Positions 24,091 to 35,600 of a stretch of DNA of 64,000 bases are shown here, piece after piece. Under the pieces are notes generated by a model. The model was given only the letters and a program-made list of their open reading frames with translations. It was not told the origin of the DNA and searched no databases. Position 1 is the first letter of the stretch, and each line of letters begins with the position of its first letter. A program made the translations under genes and the position numbers. Origin of the DNA: Chrysoperla carnea (lineage: Eukaryota > Arthropoda > Insecta > Neuroptera > Chrysopidae); NCBI RefSeq assembly GCF_905475395.1, contig NC_058339.1, positions 73,064,520-73,128,519 on the forward strand, in the 5' to 3' direction.

Positions 24091-27000
24091 TTAATTATCT
24101 TTATAAATTGTGCCACGTTTATGAAAGTCCACGATTGGTTCTACATTCGGAGCGAAAAGAAATGATGGGCCAATATTTTTTGCACGCTCCTTCGATTTTT
24201 CATTCACAGTCACGTCAAATTTTGATATAATTGTTGCTAAACCTAATCTGGTAACCATTGTTCCATATCTCATTCCTAAAAAGTTCAAATTATTTAATTC
24301 ATTAATTGAAATTAAACAAAAAATGAGCTTTTAAAGCATATTAAACATAAAGTCTCTTGATCCCAATAAACACAGTTTTAGGGCCTCTTGTAGGACAAAA
24401 TTTTGAATTATTTCATTTTAAAATTGTGATTTTTTCCACAGTGCCTTATGGAAGAACTCACAATAATGTTAATTGTACAAATATTAATTGGTGATTGAGC
24501 TTTAAAAAAGTTTTCATCATGAAAATTATCACAGATTCTGTTTATGCAAAAAACCTTACGGCGCTTTCCAAAAACAAAACATAAAAAAACTTTGGTTTTG
24601 GACGCTTTTACGATATTTCTAGAGCATTTATACATTTACGTCATACAAATTGCCTAGTTTACGATATTTTTATCCCGGACTACTTTAAGCAGAAAATGTA
24701 TTGAGGAGTTGTCAGGGCCGTATTCACGGGGGATTTTTACGATCGGTCGCAAAATCGAGCAATGCTTTCAGTGAGTATTGCCTTATAAAACTTAACCAGA
24801 GGGAGGTGTAATATATAATAAAGAAATCTTCATTTGACTCACGAATGATATCGCTTTGTTCGCAATTTTACACCACAGTGATTGTAATTTCCGTTCGATA
24901 GTAAACTGACTAGTAAACTTGTAAATTCAAAATCTTTCAAAAAAGGACCAAAAAACAACCAAGGTATTTTGGTAACCTGTTTACAATATTTCGGTTACTT
25001 ATATAAAAACTGTTTGAAACGTGTCATACCTAAACAAATTCTTGGACCATCGCCAAACCCAAACAGATTAGCTTTGGCCTGAACTTTTGTTTCGTCATCA
25101 TAAAATCGTTCCGGTTTATATTCTTCAGGATTAGGATACAAATTCTCATCATAATGTATTGAATAAAATGGTAGAACCACTGATATTCCTTTATCGATCT
25201 TCACACCTGGTTCGCCATCTTTTTGCGATGGGAATTCAAACGGTAGTGTACATTGTCTCATTGCAAATAGAACGGCTGAGCAAATGCGTAAACCTTCTGA
25301 TATACAGCTATCTAAATAAGTCATTTCTTGAATTCCATCATACGTAAATTTATTGTTATTTTTATTCAAAATTGTGTCGATTTCTTTACGCAATTTCTTG
25401 AAGACTCGAGGTTGTGCCGCTATTTCATATAATATACCTCGAATAGTCGTTGCAGATGTTTCTACTCCATCAATAAATAATGTTACGACATTCGAAACTA
25501 AATCATCCTTCGTGAAATCTGCAATAACACAAAACAAAATTTATGAAAAAGCTACTGTCCTTCAAATTGCTCCAAAGTCTTAGAGAGGATGGATATTTAT
25601 TTTATTTAACTTCAATATTTGTATGTATGTTCGAGTTAGATCTTGCAACTGAATTTTAAGGTATGTTATCCTTAACCGATTGAGCTGAAATTTTACATTC
25701 ACGTTTAGTTTGGATGACAATGCATAAAAAGTTGAGTGATGTCATTCTAAAAAAAATTTGGCAAGACTAATACGAAATACGAATAACATACGTAAATTAG
25801 ATGAAAATGCTTTTTTATGGTAAGTATGAGCCTGATTTTCCCATTTTCCCATCGCTTCGCTTGTAGATTTTTGAAAAAAGGATATCGTACACTTTTTCAA
25901 TTACCATAAAAATCCTTGAAGATGAAAAAAGTTTTAAGTCATTTTCTCGAAAATTAAAGGAATTTTTAACGAAAAGAAACCACGGAAACTAAAATTAATG
26001 GTTCTCACTTTCCAATTTACTTTATTTAGGTACTGGCAAAATGCTCAAAGAGTTCTAACAATTTCGGATATATATTTTTTGAAATATTATAATTTAAATG
26101 CAAAAAAGTATTTGCGAAAAAAATGTCTTTATCGTTAAATAAGTCGAAAAATAATAAAGATACAAAAAAAATTTTGTACCGCAAACATTTCCAACTTTTT
26201 CCGCAAAATATTTTACCGCCAATACTTTTTTTGCAACTTTTCGAGTTATATAACTATTAAGAAATTTTTGATTTGTTTTTTCATATAACTCAATTATTTC
26301 TACGAGTCACTCGATACATACTCTTTTTAAAATATTAATTGAGCGCCTCCAACTTTTATAATAGTCAAGTATGAGTTCGACTCATAGCAATAATTATTTT
26401 CTACTTTTTAGTACAATAAAAGCTTGTGCTTTAAAAAGTATTTTTTATTTAAATTTTTTTATATGTACACCCTTTTAATATTTAACTATAAATAAATGCC
26501 TTACTAGATAGATTTTTTAGCACTTGAATTTTATATTTAAAGAAATGCTTCTCAGGAAAATTCTCGAACCGTACCGTCACTTTTGATATAATATGATATA
26601 GTAGTGGTGATTTTGAGGGCTTAAATCTGCCCTCTTAAATAAAGATTAGACAAAAAACAGCGTTTTATATGTTAGAGTGTAGTTTTAGAGTTCTATTAGG
26701 ATAAACCTTGTCCTTCTTAAAATGATTGTCACTGGATTTCCCCTTCTGTAAGCTGTAAATATTCCCCTATAAGCTTTAAATAGCCATAATTCCTTACCAG
26801 CATTTTTTTGATACAACGTATAAAAATGGTTGAAGATGTCATTTACCACAATATTGTTCGTTTCTCTATGAACTAATACATCATTTACTGCCTTTCTGAA
26901 ATAATCTGCTCCTTCTTTTGTCAAAATTCTGTAAATACATTAAAATTATTAGTATGCCTAATAAAACATTTCGGATTTCTTGGCTTAAAACTCTGCTCAT

Positions 27001-29045
27001 TCAAATACTCATTGAAATTTTTGAAACTTCAACGGAGAAGCGATGCAGTCAATAAAAACGGAACAACCGAAATTCCGAATTCGAGCTTCTTTTCTGAGAA
27101 AATTGGAAAAAACATAAGTATGTTTTAATCAACAAAAGTCCTTGGTTCTAACATGGTCTGATTATATTATCATCACACGTCTGATTAAATTGTAACAAGT
27201 CTGGTATCGTGGGTGCCTATAGAAGGGTTTTTTTCTAGAAAGAGGATAACGGAATTTTAAGTCTGGCATCTAAGATGACTGTGCGAATAACAAAAATAGT
27301 TACGGATGCTATGGATATAACAGTGAGTTCTCCACGGACAGTAAAGTGTTTAAAAAAAAGCTATCGAACTAGCTGTGAATTACCCGCTTCGCATGGGCAC
27401 TTCATATGTCATCACTTAGTCTTTTTTTCTTCACAATTTCGTTTAATATCTCAAATTATCAGTGTTTCTCTACTATATTATGCATGTATTATACATAAAA
27501 AACCTTAATTTTGAATGGCTCTGTCTATTAGAAAAACCGCATCGAAATCCGTTGCGTAGTTTTAAAGATCTAAGCATACATAGGGATTAGCGATAGAGAG
27601 ACGGAAGCTACTTTGTGTTATACTATGTATTGATATTGATATATTAATTTAAACAAATAGAAAGAAATAAAAAATTACGTAGAAGCCGTGTTAAGGCTCT
27701 TGAAACTTTCATTTAAACAATTAAATCATAAAATCAATTATACTTTGCTTACTTAGTCCGTAATAAAACTGACAATCCTGGATCCACAATTGCCACGGTC
27801 CAAGTTATAAATGCTAGTAAATTTGAACCTTCTAACATTGTTTTTGCAATTGTTTTGAAAGAACTTTTTGGATTTTCAAATGAATCCGATGTAATATTCA
27901 AAGCACTCAATGTGAACACTTCAGTTGCAAAGCAACTTGCAACTTCTTTTGCTTCAATACTATTTTGCGATGAGTCAATTTGTTGATGAAGATATGCTAC
28001 AAGACGCTCAGATACAGCTACCATATGTGGAAACATTTGTTTTAGCTAAAACATAAAATCGTAATTTTGGAACCTTTTAGTCTAGTCATAAAGTTCAAAT
28101 TGATGAAATTTAGAGATAAGGATCGTACAAATACAATTGGTGATAGCTCGTTGGATTCAGAATATCTCGAAAAATGTGCCGGAAACATTTTTTACCAAAT
28201 AAATAAGTGAAAACAAACAATTGGCTGAGTTAATTATTGAAATACCATGTATAAACAGTGTTGATTACTCTGTCACATTACACATACATACATGTCACAC
28301 ACATATAACTGATATACCCATATACATACTATTCAATTTGCGCATAATTTCCTCTTTAAAAATCTTGTTTTTTAATTTCATAAAAATTAATAGTTTTTGA
28401 AATATTGTCTAAAAAATATATAGGTACCTTTTTTTTCATCTTTAATTGTTTTTTTATTTTTATAATCTTTTATGTGCTAACAAACTCTTCCGGCACATTT
28501 TTCTAGACATTTGAACTGTATATATAGAGACTAATTAATTATTAACAAAAACATACTTTTAAAGCTGTAAAACCAGGTGTTAAATGACCACGTTTCGATC
28601 TCCATTGTTCTCCTTTCAAAACAAAAGGATTCTTCGCAACTAATGGTTCTGATTTTTCATTAATATTTATTGTATTATCTTGAAAATGATTAAAATATTT
28701 CACCATAACATCTCTAGCTAATTGTGAATCACGAACAAACAATACGGGATGTCGTCCAAAATATACTCCAAAATATTTATAATCTTTATATTTCCTAGAA
28801 TGAAAATTTTGTTTAAAATCTTTCAGTCAAAAAATAAATTTAGGAATGTATTCTTACTGGTAACAATCATTTAATACGGAACATAAAGTTTTTCGGGCAA
28901 GTAGAGCATCTTTAATACTACCAAATGGGAAAAATGGTTTTTCATATGGAATACTCCGTTTTTTCCAATAATCATAATTCCAAGTGTAAAATATTATAAA
29001 AATAACAATAAGTGAAGCAATTAATACAAGAAAATCAATCAACAT
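24091..29045 (-). CDS. Cytochrome P450, CYP6-like (CYP3 clan), gene D, complete; lacks one intron
   Basis: Predicted 507-aa ER-anchored P450. Coding exons: 28858-29045, 28557-28794, 27753-28045, 26798-26928, 25030-25518, 24091-24275. The 489-nt fifth exon equals exons 5 and 6 of genes B and C joined exactly (222+267), so the intron interrupting the K-helix is absent. Motifs: N-terminal anchor, I-helix DGVETS, K-helix EGLR, PERF, haem loop FGDGPRICLG with Cys445. Exon 1 ends in CA rather than TA, giving Gln at the junction. The frame is open throughout. It sits at the upstream end of the cluster, with about 10.7 kb of gene-free DNA beyond it. The substrate cannot be inferred. Confidence 0.9.
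24345..24700 (+). repeat. Three-copy interspersed repeat, copy 2
   Basis: Homologous in direct orientation to 6695-7075. It is in the last intron of P450 gene D, whereas copy 1 lies one intron earlier in gene B, so the two are more easily explained by separate insertions than by duplication with the gene. Confidence 0.65.
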
Positions 29046-30776
29046 CTGTAATTAAAAAAAAAAAAGCATACATTTCTTAATACGTATAGGCAAAAGTATT
29101 ACATTCATGACATGAAAGTTTCTAAAATAACAAATCTGCTTTCAGAATCATATTCCATTGTTAATTTGAGATAGCAAATGTTTATTCCAGTGTTGAAAAT
29201 TAGATATTCAATTTTTAATTATTTAAAACATAAAGCATTTGAATCTAGAAAAAATATTGGTCTCGGGTTAAAAAGTAGCATTTCCCAATTCAAAAAAAAT
29301 TAGATTGATTTAAGTAAATATGTTCCGAAGGTTTCACGAATGAAAATTATCCAAGTTAGACTATGATATTTTTAGGGAAGTTCTAATAATTGATGCGATA
29401 CATAATTAGAATGAAAATTTGTAATCTGCTTAATGTTTGGGCTTAATTTATCAAAATTTCTTGGTGACTTTAGGTGACTCGAGTGACTCTTTCATGTATA
29501 TGATTCAACTTCAACACAATATTACATCAAATATAATTTGTATTGCATAAAAAATTACAAAATGGGAATGGGTATGAAATTTGATTATTATATAATTTTT
29601 CCAATTTCTCAGAAACTACTGAAATTAGAAAAAGCATAAAAACCAGTCTATTAGGAATTCAAATAGATTTTTTTATGTTAAAAAATGATAAAAATAAAAG
29701 TTCTAGAGTTTTTTTACTATCTACAACGGTTATATTTAACTTTTTTTGATAGGACGAGTATTTACGCCGCAAAAAACTGATTGTCATTCCTTTACGCCCC
29801 CACACTTCTTCACCCGTACATTCAGCTGTTGTATTTTTTATCCAATATTTGTAATCGCTTTTTCGTGGTCAATTTCTGGCTTAGTGGAAAAAAATTCCTC
29901 GAAACACTTTTTATGAATTTTATGTGATTAGTCTATTAATGTTTGAGCACAAATTATCAAAATTCGTAATCCAGTTCTATTATTTGAAAAGGTTGAGAAA
30001 TTTTTGAAACATTTAATCAAGAAATAGATGGTTTTGACGAACCAAAATAACAAATATACAACACTATAAGTTAAAACCTTAAAACCATTACTTACAATTG
30101 AATCAATTTCAATTTCTATATCCCCAACAAAATAAAATTGCCCAAAACTTTTAACAACAATATGAAAATTCACAACAATTAGACAGCTTCACAAAAAACA
30201 AAATTTCACCATACACTGACGAATCAAAATTGGTATACGCACCTTTTTGAATACCAAGATTACTGATTGAATTTTAATTGTAATGATTTTCTTTGATTAA
30301 TAGTAATCAAGAGAGCGACTATAACAATAGAATATGTTTTGATCACTTCCACAACAATTGTATTTTATTCACATACAATTAATAAATTGCATGCAATACA
30401 AGAAAATTAATAATGATAGACTTAAATATTAATAGTGATTATAACAAGGCTACGTTAAGTATTTTATTTTTTTTTTAAATAAAAATGCGAAAATTAATTT
30501 TGAAAAAATGATGGAAAATTATTTTATTTATTTGAAATTATATGAACATCTTAGGAAAATAGCACATATTTAATTAAATAAAAGTTAATTTTCATGATAA
30601 TTATTGCATTTTCTAGATAAAAACCCATTGAAAATTAATATTCTTTGCTATTTCAATTTTCACACTACTGAGAGACATCATCATAAGAGTTTGTAATGGT
30701 TAGTTCGTTCTTCTAAAAATGATAATAGCCAGCGGATTGGCTATTTTTGGTCATATAGCTAAATAAAATAAAAAAT

Positions 30777-31476
30777 AAAAAAAATCCGCCTGTTTTAAAT
30801 AAAATCTGAAAAGAAAGAAACAAGTCTAATCACTACATATTATAAAACAAAGTCGCTTTTTCTGTCCCTATGTCCCTATGTACGCTTAAATCTTTGAAAC
30901 TGCGCAACGGATTTTGATGCGGTTTTTTTTAATAGATAGAGTGATTCAAGAGGAAGGTTTTTATGTATAATACATCCATATTATAGTAGAGTAAGGAGTT
31001 GAAATAGGGGTTGAAAGGGATATGCTTCAAAAACTAAAAAAGTTGTGCATCGATTAAGCTCAAATATTGACACGATATACAACCAGCTTCAAAGATCTAT
31101 TGTTTTTATCTACTTTTAACCTTCGGAGGGTAGAAAGGGGTAGCGAGAAAGTGGGAAGGAATTATCGAATATTTACAAATATACCTAAGTGGGGTATCAA
31201 ATAAAAGAGCATGACGTGTACATTACAAAACTGTTATCCCACGCAAGGAAATGTGGAGGGAAGGGTGCAAGTGGGGATGTTGCCCAGCAAAGCGGGTAGT
31301 TATCACAGCTAGTAGTTTACATAGCGATTTTAACAGTCGAGGTCTATTATTGGGGAATTTTCCTGTTAAGATTTTAATGGGTCCTGACTGTTAAATGCGC
31401 GATGTAAACTACTAGACTTGTTTCTTTTTTTCAGATTTTATTTAACACAGTCGGGTTTTATATTTTTTTAATTATT
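30777..31476. mobile_element. 700-bp element with about 50-bp terminal inverted repeats
   Basis: The left end contains TTAAATAAAATCTGAAAAG followed by AAGAAACAAGTCTA; the right end carries the same in inverse orientation (about 31420-31476). The interior includes the CGCAACGGATTTTGATGCGG motif seen in widespread insect repeats, of which a second fragment lies at about 27530-27620. No transposase frame is seen. Confidence 0.65.
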
Positions 31477-33304
31477 TATTTTATTTTAGAGTTTTTAGTG
31501 TCACAGCACTAAAAAAAACCATATTATATTAATACTTTTTAAACCAATTTATTATTCCTAATTAAATTAAAACATATAATTTATATATATTTTGTTATCC
31601 CCTATTTTGATATCCAACTCAATAGATTTTGGTTAATTTTTTTTTTATTATTAATTAGCGTAGGTATTACCTTATCGTGCCGAAAATCCGGCATTTTGTA
31701 TTTTTTTAAACACCTATCTAAGAACACTTGGGTTTTAAGACGAATACAACGATACTTTAATTGTCGAAATCCCACAAGCCGTTTGGAAGAAAAGGCATAC
31801 ATACATACATACATAAAAGATACCCGCGAAAAACATAACCACTCTTTGATAGTCAGGTAAAAAGACTAAAAATTCGGTCACGTGATTTTTTTTTCTAGTA
31901 TTGATTTCAAATGTAAAAAATTCGGGCCATGCTAACGCCTAGAGACTGTTAGAGTCTCTAGTTTTAGAAAGTTTGACTAAAAGACATTTTCTTCGAAATA
32001 TTAATTAGCTCATTTGCGTTTGTCCGTTTTTTTTATGGGTGAACCCAGTTCTTAATCCAAAGAGAGCAAAACTCAAATTTTTGGCTTAGAGGAGGGCAAT
32101 TAGAATTTGTTAGCTTACAAAATCCATGGTAAGCCCCCACGACCAAGAAAGGGGAACAGTCAAATTGACTTGTCCTCACCTCTGTACACCAAAGCTCTAT
32201 CCGTAATGCACTACCATAATTCAAAAAAGAAAAAAGAAATATAGTTAGCTATAAATATTATAGCGTCTTCAGAAACGGCAATCGTAAAATATAAAGGAAG
32301 AGATGCAAAAAATGTTCCTTAGGAAAAAATAAACGTCTTTTGTTTAGAAACCCTTTTTTTTAAACTTCTTTATTTTCCTACAGGAGGCAAAACTTTCCTT
32401 TTTTAAAAAGATCATTAATAATTAATAATAGAAATACTAATTTTAAACCAAATCCATCCGACAAAATCAATCGATTTATATTAGTCTACTGCCAATCCTA
32501 TCATCGAATTGTATTAAAACTGCATATTAAAATTTTGTTTGTACAAAGTAATTAAAAACTATAAAGTCAGATTAAAAAGATAATTAGTAAATCCGTAAAT
32601 AAATATTTAATTCTTGTATGTAATTATATTGATGATTATTTAAATAAGGGATTTAAAAAAATTAATTGTCTGTTTAAATACTGTAGACAATGATGAATTT
32701 ACACCTAGACATGTGGGGCCTAGGCCTAGTACAGTACAGGTTTATGGTGTGCCATCATCTGAAGTAATTGCTTGGGTCAAATTCATCATGGCGGCGATGT
32801 GGAAATGTTGTTGTCATTGTAAGTTCGTAAGAAAAAAAGTAAAGTGATATGTGATAAGTATTTTTTTAAATCAAAAAGCGAAAAAGTCCAATGAAATCAC
32901 GATGTTTTTGTAAATCATTTTGTGATATGAAAATTTGACATTCAATGTATTTTTTTTTTTAATAAATGTCTCTATATTTATTGTATATTTTTTTGATGTT
33001 CCTATATTCTTTTGATAGATGTATTTTTTTGATAAATATCCCAAACTGCCCAAGCAATTAGGCGATGCTCAGTTTAAGATAAGCGATGATCAGTTTATGT
33101 ACGTCATGGTCTAACGGCGTGGGTCTAGGGCGACATAATTTTAGGGGCGAAACAATTACAATAGTAAAAATTTTATGGACAATTGAAATTTAAAAATTAA
33201 TTTGGATTAGTTTTGAATGAATGGCAAATTTTAGTCAAATTATTCTTAGATTTGTGTATTATTTTTAAAGATTTTTTTTTAGGGAAACTATAAGTATAGA
33301 AATC

Positions 33305-33588
33305 AACCCTAGTAGTTCAGTTGGTTAAGGCGTAACCAATTCCGTTCGCGATATTCCTAGGGTAGCGGGTTCGATTCCCGCCGTCACAACAAAAATTAGT
33401 TTAATTAATAGTTGGTATATGGGCTGGTGTAGTGCATGAAGAAGGTGCACTCAGCCTCTGAAAATAATTGAAAAGCTGATAAATGATATTATCAGCGGAA
33501 AAGGTGGTAAAACACATATATGGTATCACAATGGGCTCTATAGCATAAATGTGTTCTTTGTGGACCAATAATATAACCTAACCTAACC
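33305..33588 (+). mobile_element. tRNA-derived SINE, copy 2
   Basis: Plus-strand copy of the same SINE as 5832-6125: A-box-like TTAGGC-type head with TTCAGTTGGTTAAGGC, B-box GGTTCGATTCC, the shared body with TGGGCTGGTGTAGTGCATGA, and a CCTAACCTAACC 3' tail. Short TATAGAAA repeats on both sides suggest a target-site duplication. It is diverged from copy 1, so the family is not very young. Confidence 0.85.
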
Positions 33589-34259
33589 ATGATTATAGAA
33601 AAAAAGTTATCTATAAGTGTTCAATTTATAATATTTATGTACTTAAACCTATACTTAAGTATAAATAAAAAATTTGATTAATTTTATTTGTTATCTGTTC
33701 CTAGATAACAAACATGAATTTGGCAAAATAAAGAGTTATTCGATTAAAAAATTTCGTTTGTGATAGATTTTTTCTGAGAAATTGACGATATAATAATAGT
33801 CTAGCCAACAAATTAAAATTGCTGTAATATAGAAGTACTAGTCGTAAAAATACGTGCGATAGCTCCTGATAGCTAGTTAGATTCGCAATGGTGTCTAGAA
33901 AAATGTTCCAGAAGCACTTTTCAGCACATAAAAGTGCAAACTTTATAAACATTTAAAGATGGCAAAAAAGGTATTTCGTTTTTCGCCAATATTTAAGAAA
34001 TTTAAAAAAAAAAAGTGAAAACAAACAATTGACTGAATTAATTATTGAAATACCATGCATAGGCAGTGTTGATTACTCTGTCACATTACACATACACACA
34101 TGTCACACACACATAACTGATATTTCCATATAATACATACTATTTAATTTACACCTAATTCCAGTCCTCACGAATAAACAGTGATGTTTACGAAAAAAGT
34201 TTCAAACAAAAGTTAGTTATTTTTTTATAAGGAATATTTTTTATATTTAAACTTTTGTT

Positions 34260-34453
34260 CTAACTCTAACGGTTTACAAGATGGGTCCGATACCAAAATT
34301 TTTTGCGTAGCGTCAATATTTTTAAGCGTTACAAACTTGGGACTAAACTTACATATATATATAAGTTTAGTCCCAAGTTTGTAACGCTTAAAAATATTGA
34401 CGCTACGTAAAAAATTTTGGTATAGGACCCATCTTGTAAACCGTTAGAGTTAG
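34260..34453. repeat. Near-perfect 92-bp-arm palindrome
   Basis: Arms 34260-34351 and 34362-34453 match in inverted orientation with about two mismatches around a 10-nt AT loop. The left arm is the terminal part of the 0.5-kb dispersed element (34010 onward), so the palindrome looks like two element ends joined head to head. An AT microsatellite follows immediately. Confidence 0.8.
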
Positions 34454-35004
34454 AATATATATATATATATATATATGCATAGTGTAAAGATTCTTAAAGA
34501 TAGGAATTCTATCACACCCAAATTTAACGTTCCTGTGTTACTGCAATATTTTTCAAAATTTTACTATCATAGTTTCTATATTTGGCCCAAGGAGTGGTAT
34601 GAGTGGTGAGTGAAAATTGGAAAGTACGATTTTTAATAAACACTTCCGCATAGAACAAAAAGGACGCGATATCGGACACTGCTTAGGGCGACATCGATAC
34701 CTAAATCCACCACTATGAATACTGTGCGTATATAAAAATTTGGGTACCCATCAATGTTAATTACTTTTATTTTCAAATATTTGAAGCGAAGCTCATTACA
34801 TTCATATTTGGAAAAAGGCAATAATAACCTTCATAATAAAAATCTATTAAACAAATTATGATTAATAAAAACCCATACTCATATAATAATAATAATGTTA
34901 TAGAACACGCAAGTTTTTTTTTTCATTTCAATAATTTTATACTGTTTAATAAGTCCTCTTTAAAAATTGAACACAATTTATATATAAAAAAAAAAAAAAA
35001 TAAA

Positions 35005-35600
35005 TAAATAACTGAAAACAAACAATTGGCTGAGTTAATTGTTTAAATACCATGTATAGACAGTCTTGATTACGCTATCGTTTTTTTTATGTCATGTAAG
35101 TAAAGAAATATGGCCACTCTTACATAGCCACACATACATGTCACATACACACATAACTGATATTCCCAAATAAACATACTATTTAATTTGTACCTAATAT
35201 CCGCCCTCACGAGTAAACAGTGATGTTTACGAAAAAATGTATCAAACAAAAGTTGATTATTTCTAAACATAATCTAAAAGTTGAACATTATTTACATTTA
35301 AACTTTTGTTTTATTTCTAACGGTTTATAAGATGGGTCCTACGAACCCAAGGTCCAATTCACCTATGTTGCTCATTATTTTCTTAGCCTCACTTTTTATG
35401 CCCTAAGCACGCTATAAAAATTTCAGCTAGACATCCCTCTTCGTTTTTGAATTATCGTGGCGATAGACGGACGACCGAAAATGGATTATGTGATTTTATG
35501 AAGATCCAAACCAAAATTTTGATCGTATAATCAATATTTTTAAGCGTTACAAACTTGGGACTAAACTTAGTATACCTTGATATATTTCATATATACATGG
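35005..35600 (+). mobile_element. 0.5-kb dispersed element, plus-strand copy
   Basis: Begins near AACAATTGGCTGAGTTAATT, runs through the CACGAGTAAACAGTGATG and TAAGATGGGTCC segments and ends at CTTAGTATACCTTGAT. It contains the terminal sequence that is palindromised at 34260-34453. No coding frame is visible. Confidence 0.65.

Noticed and set aside
24995-25537. A complete 180-codon gene
   Set aside because: It is the fused fifth exon of P450 gene D read through its splice sites on both sides.
31790-31815. CATA tandem repeat as a possible CRISPR-like or regulatory array
   Set aside because: It is a simple microsatellite of a few units.
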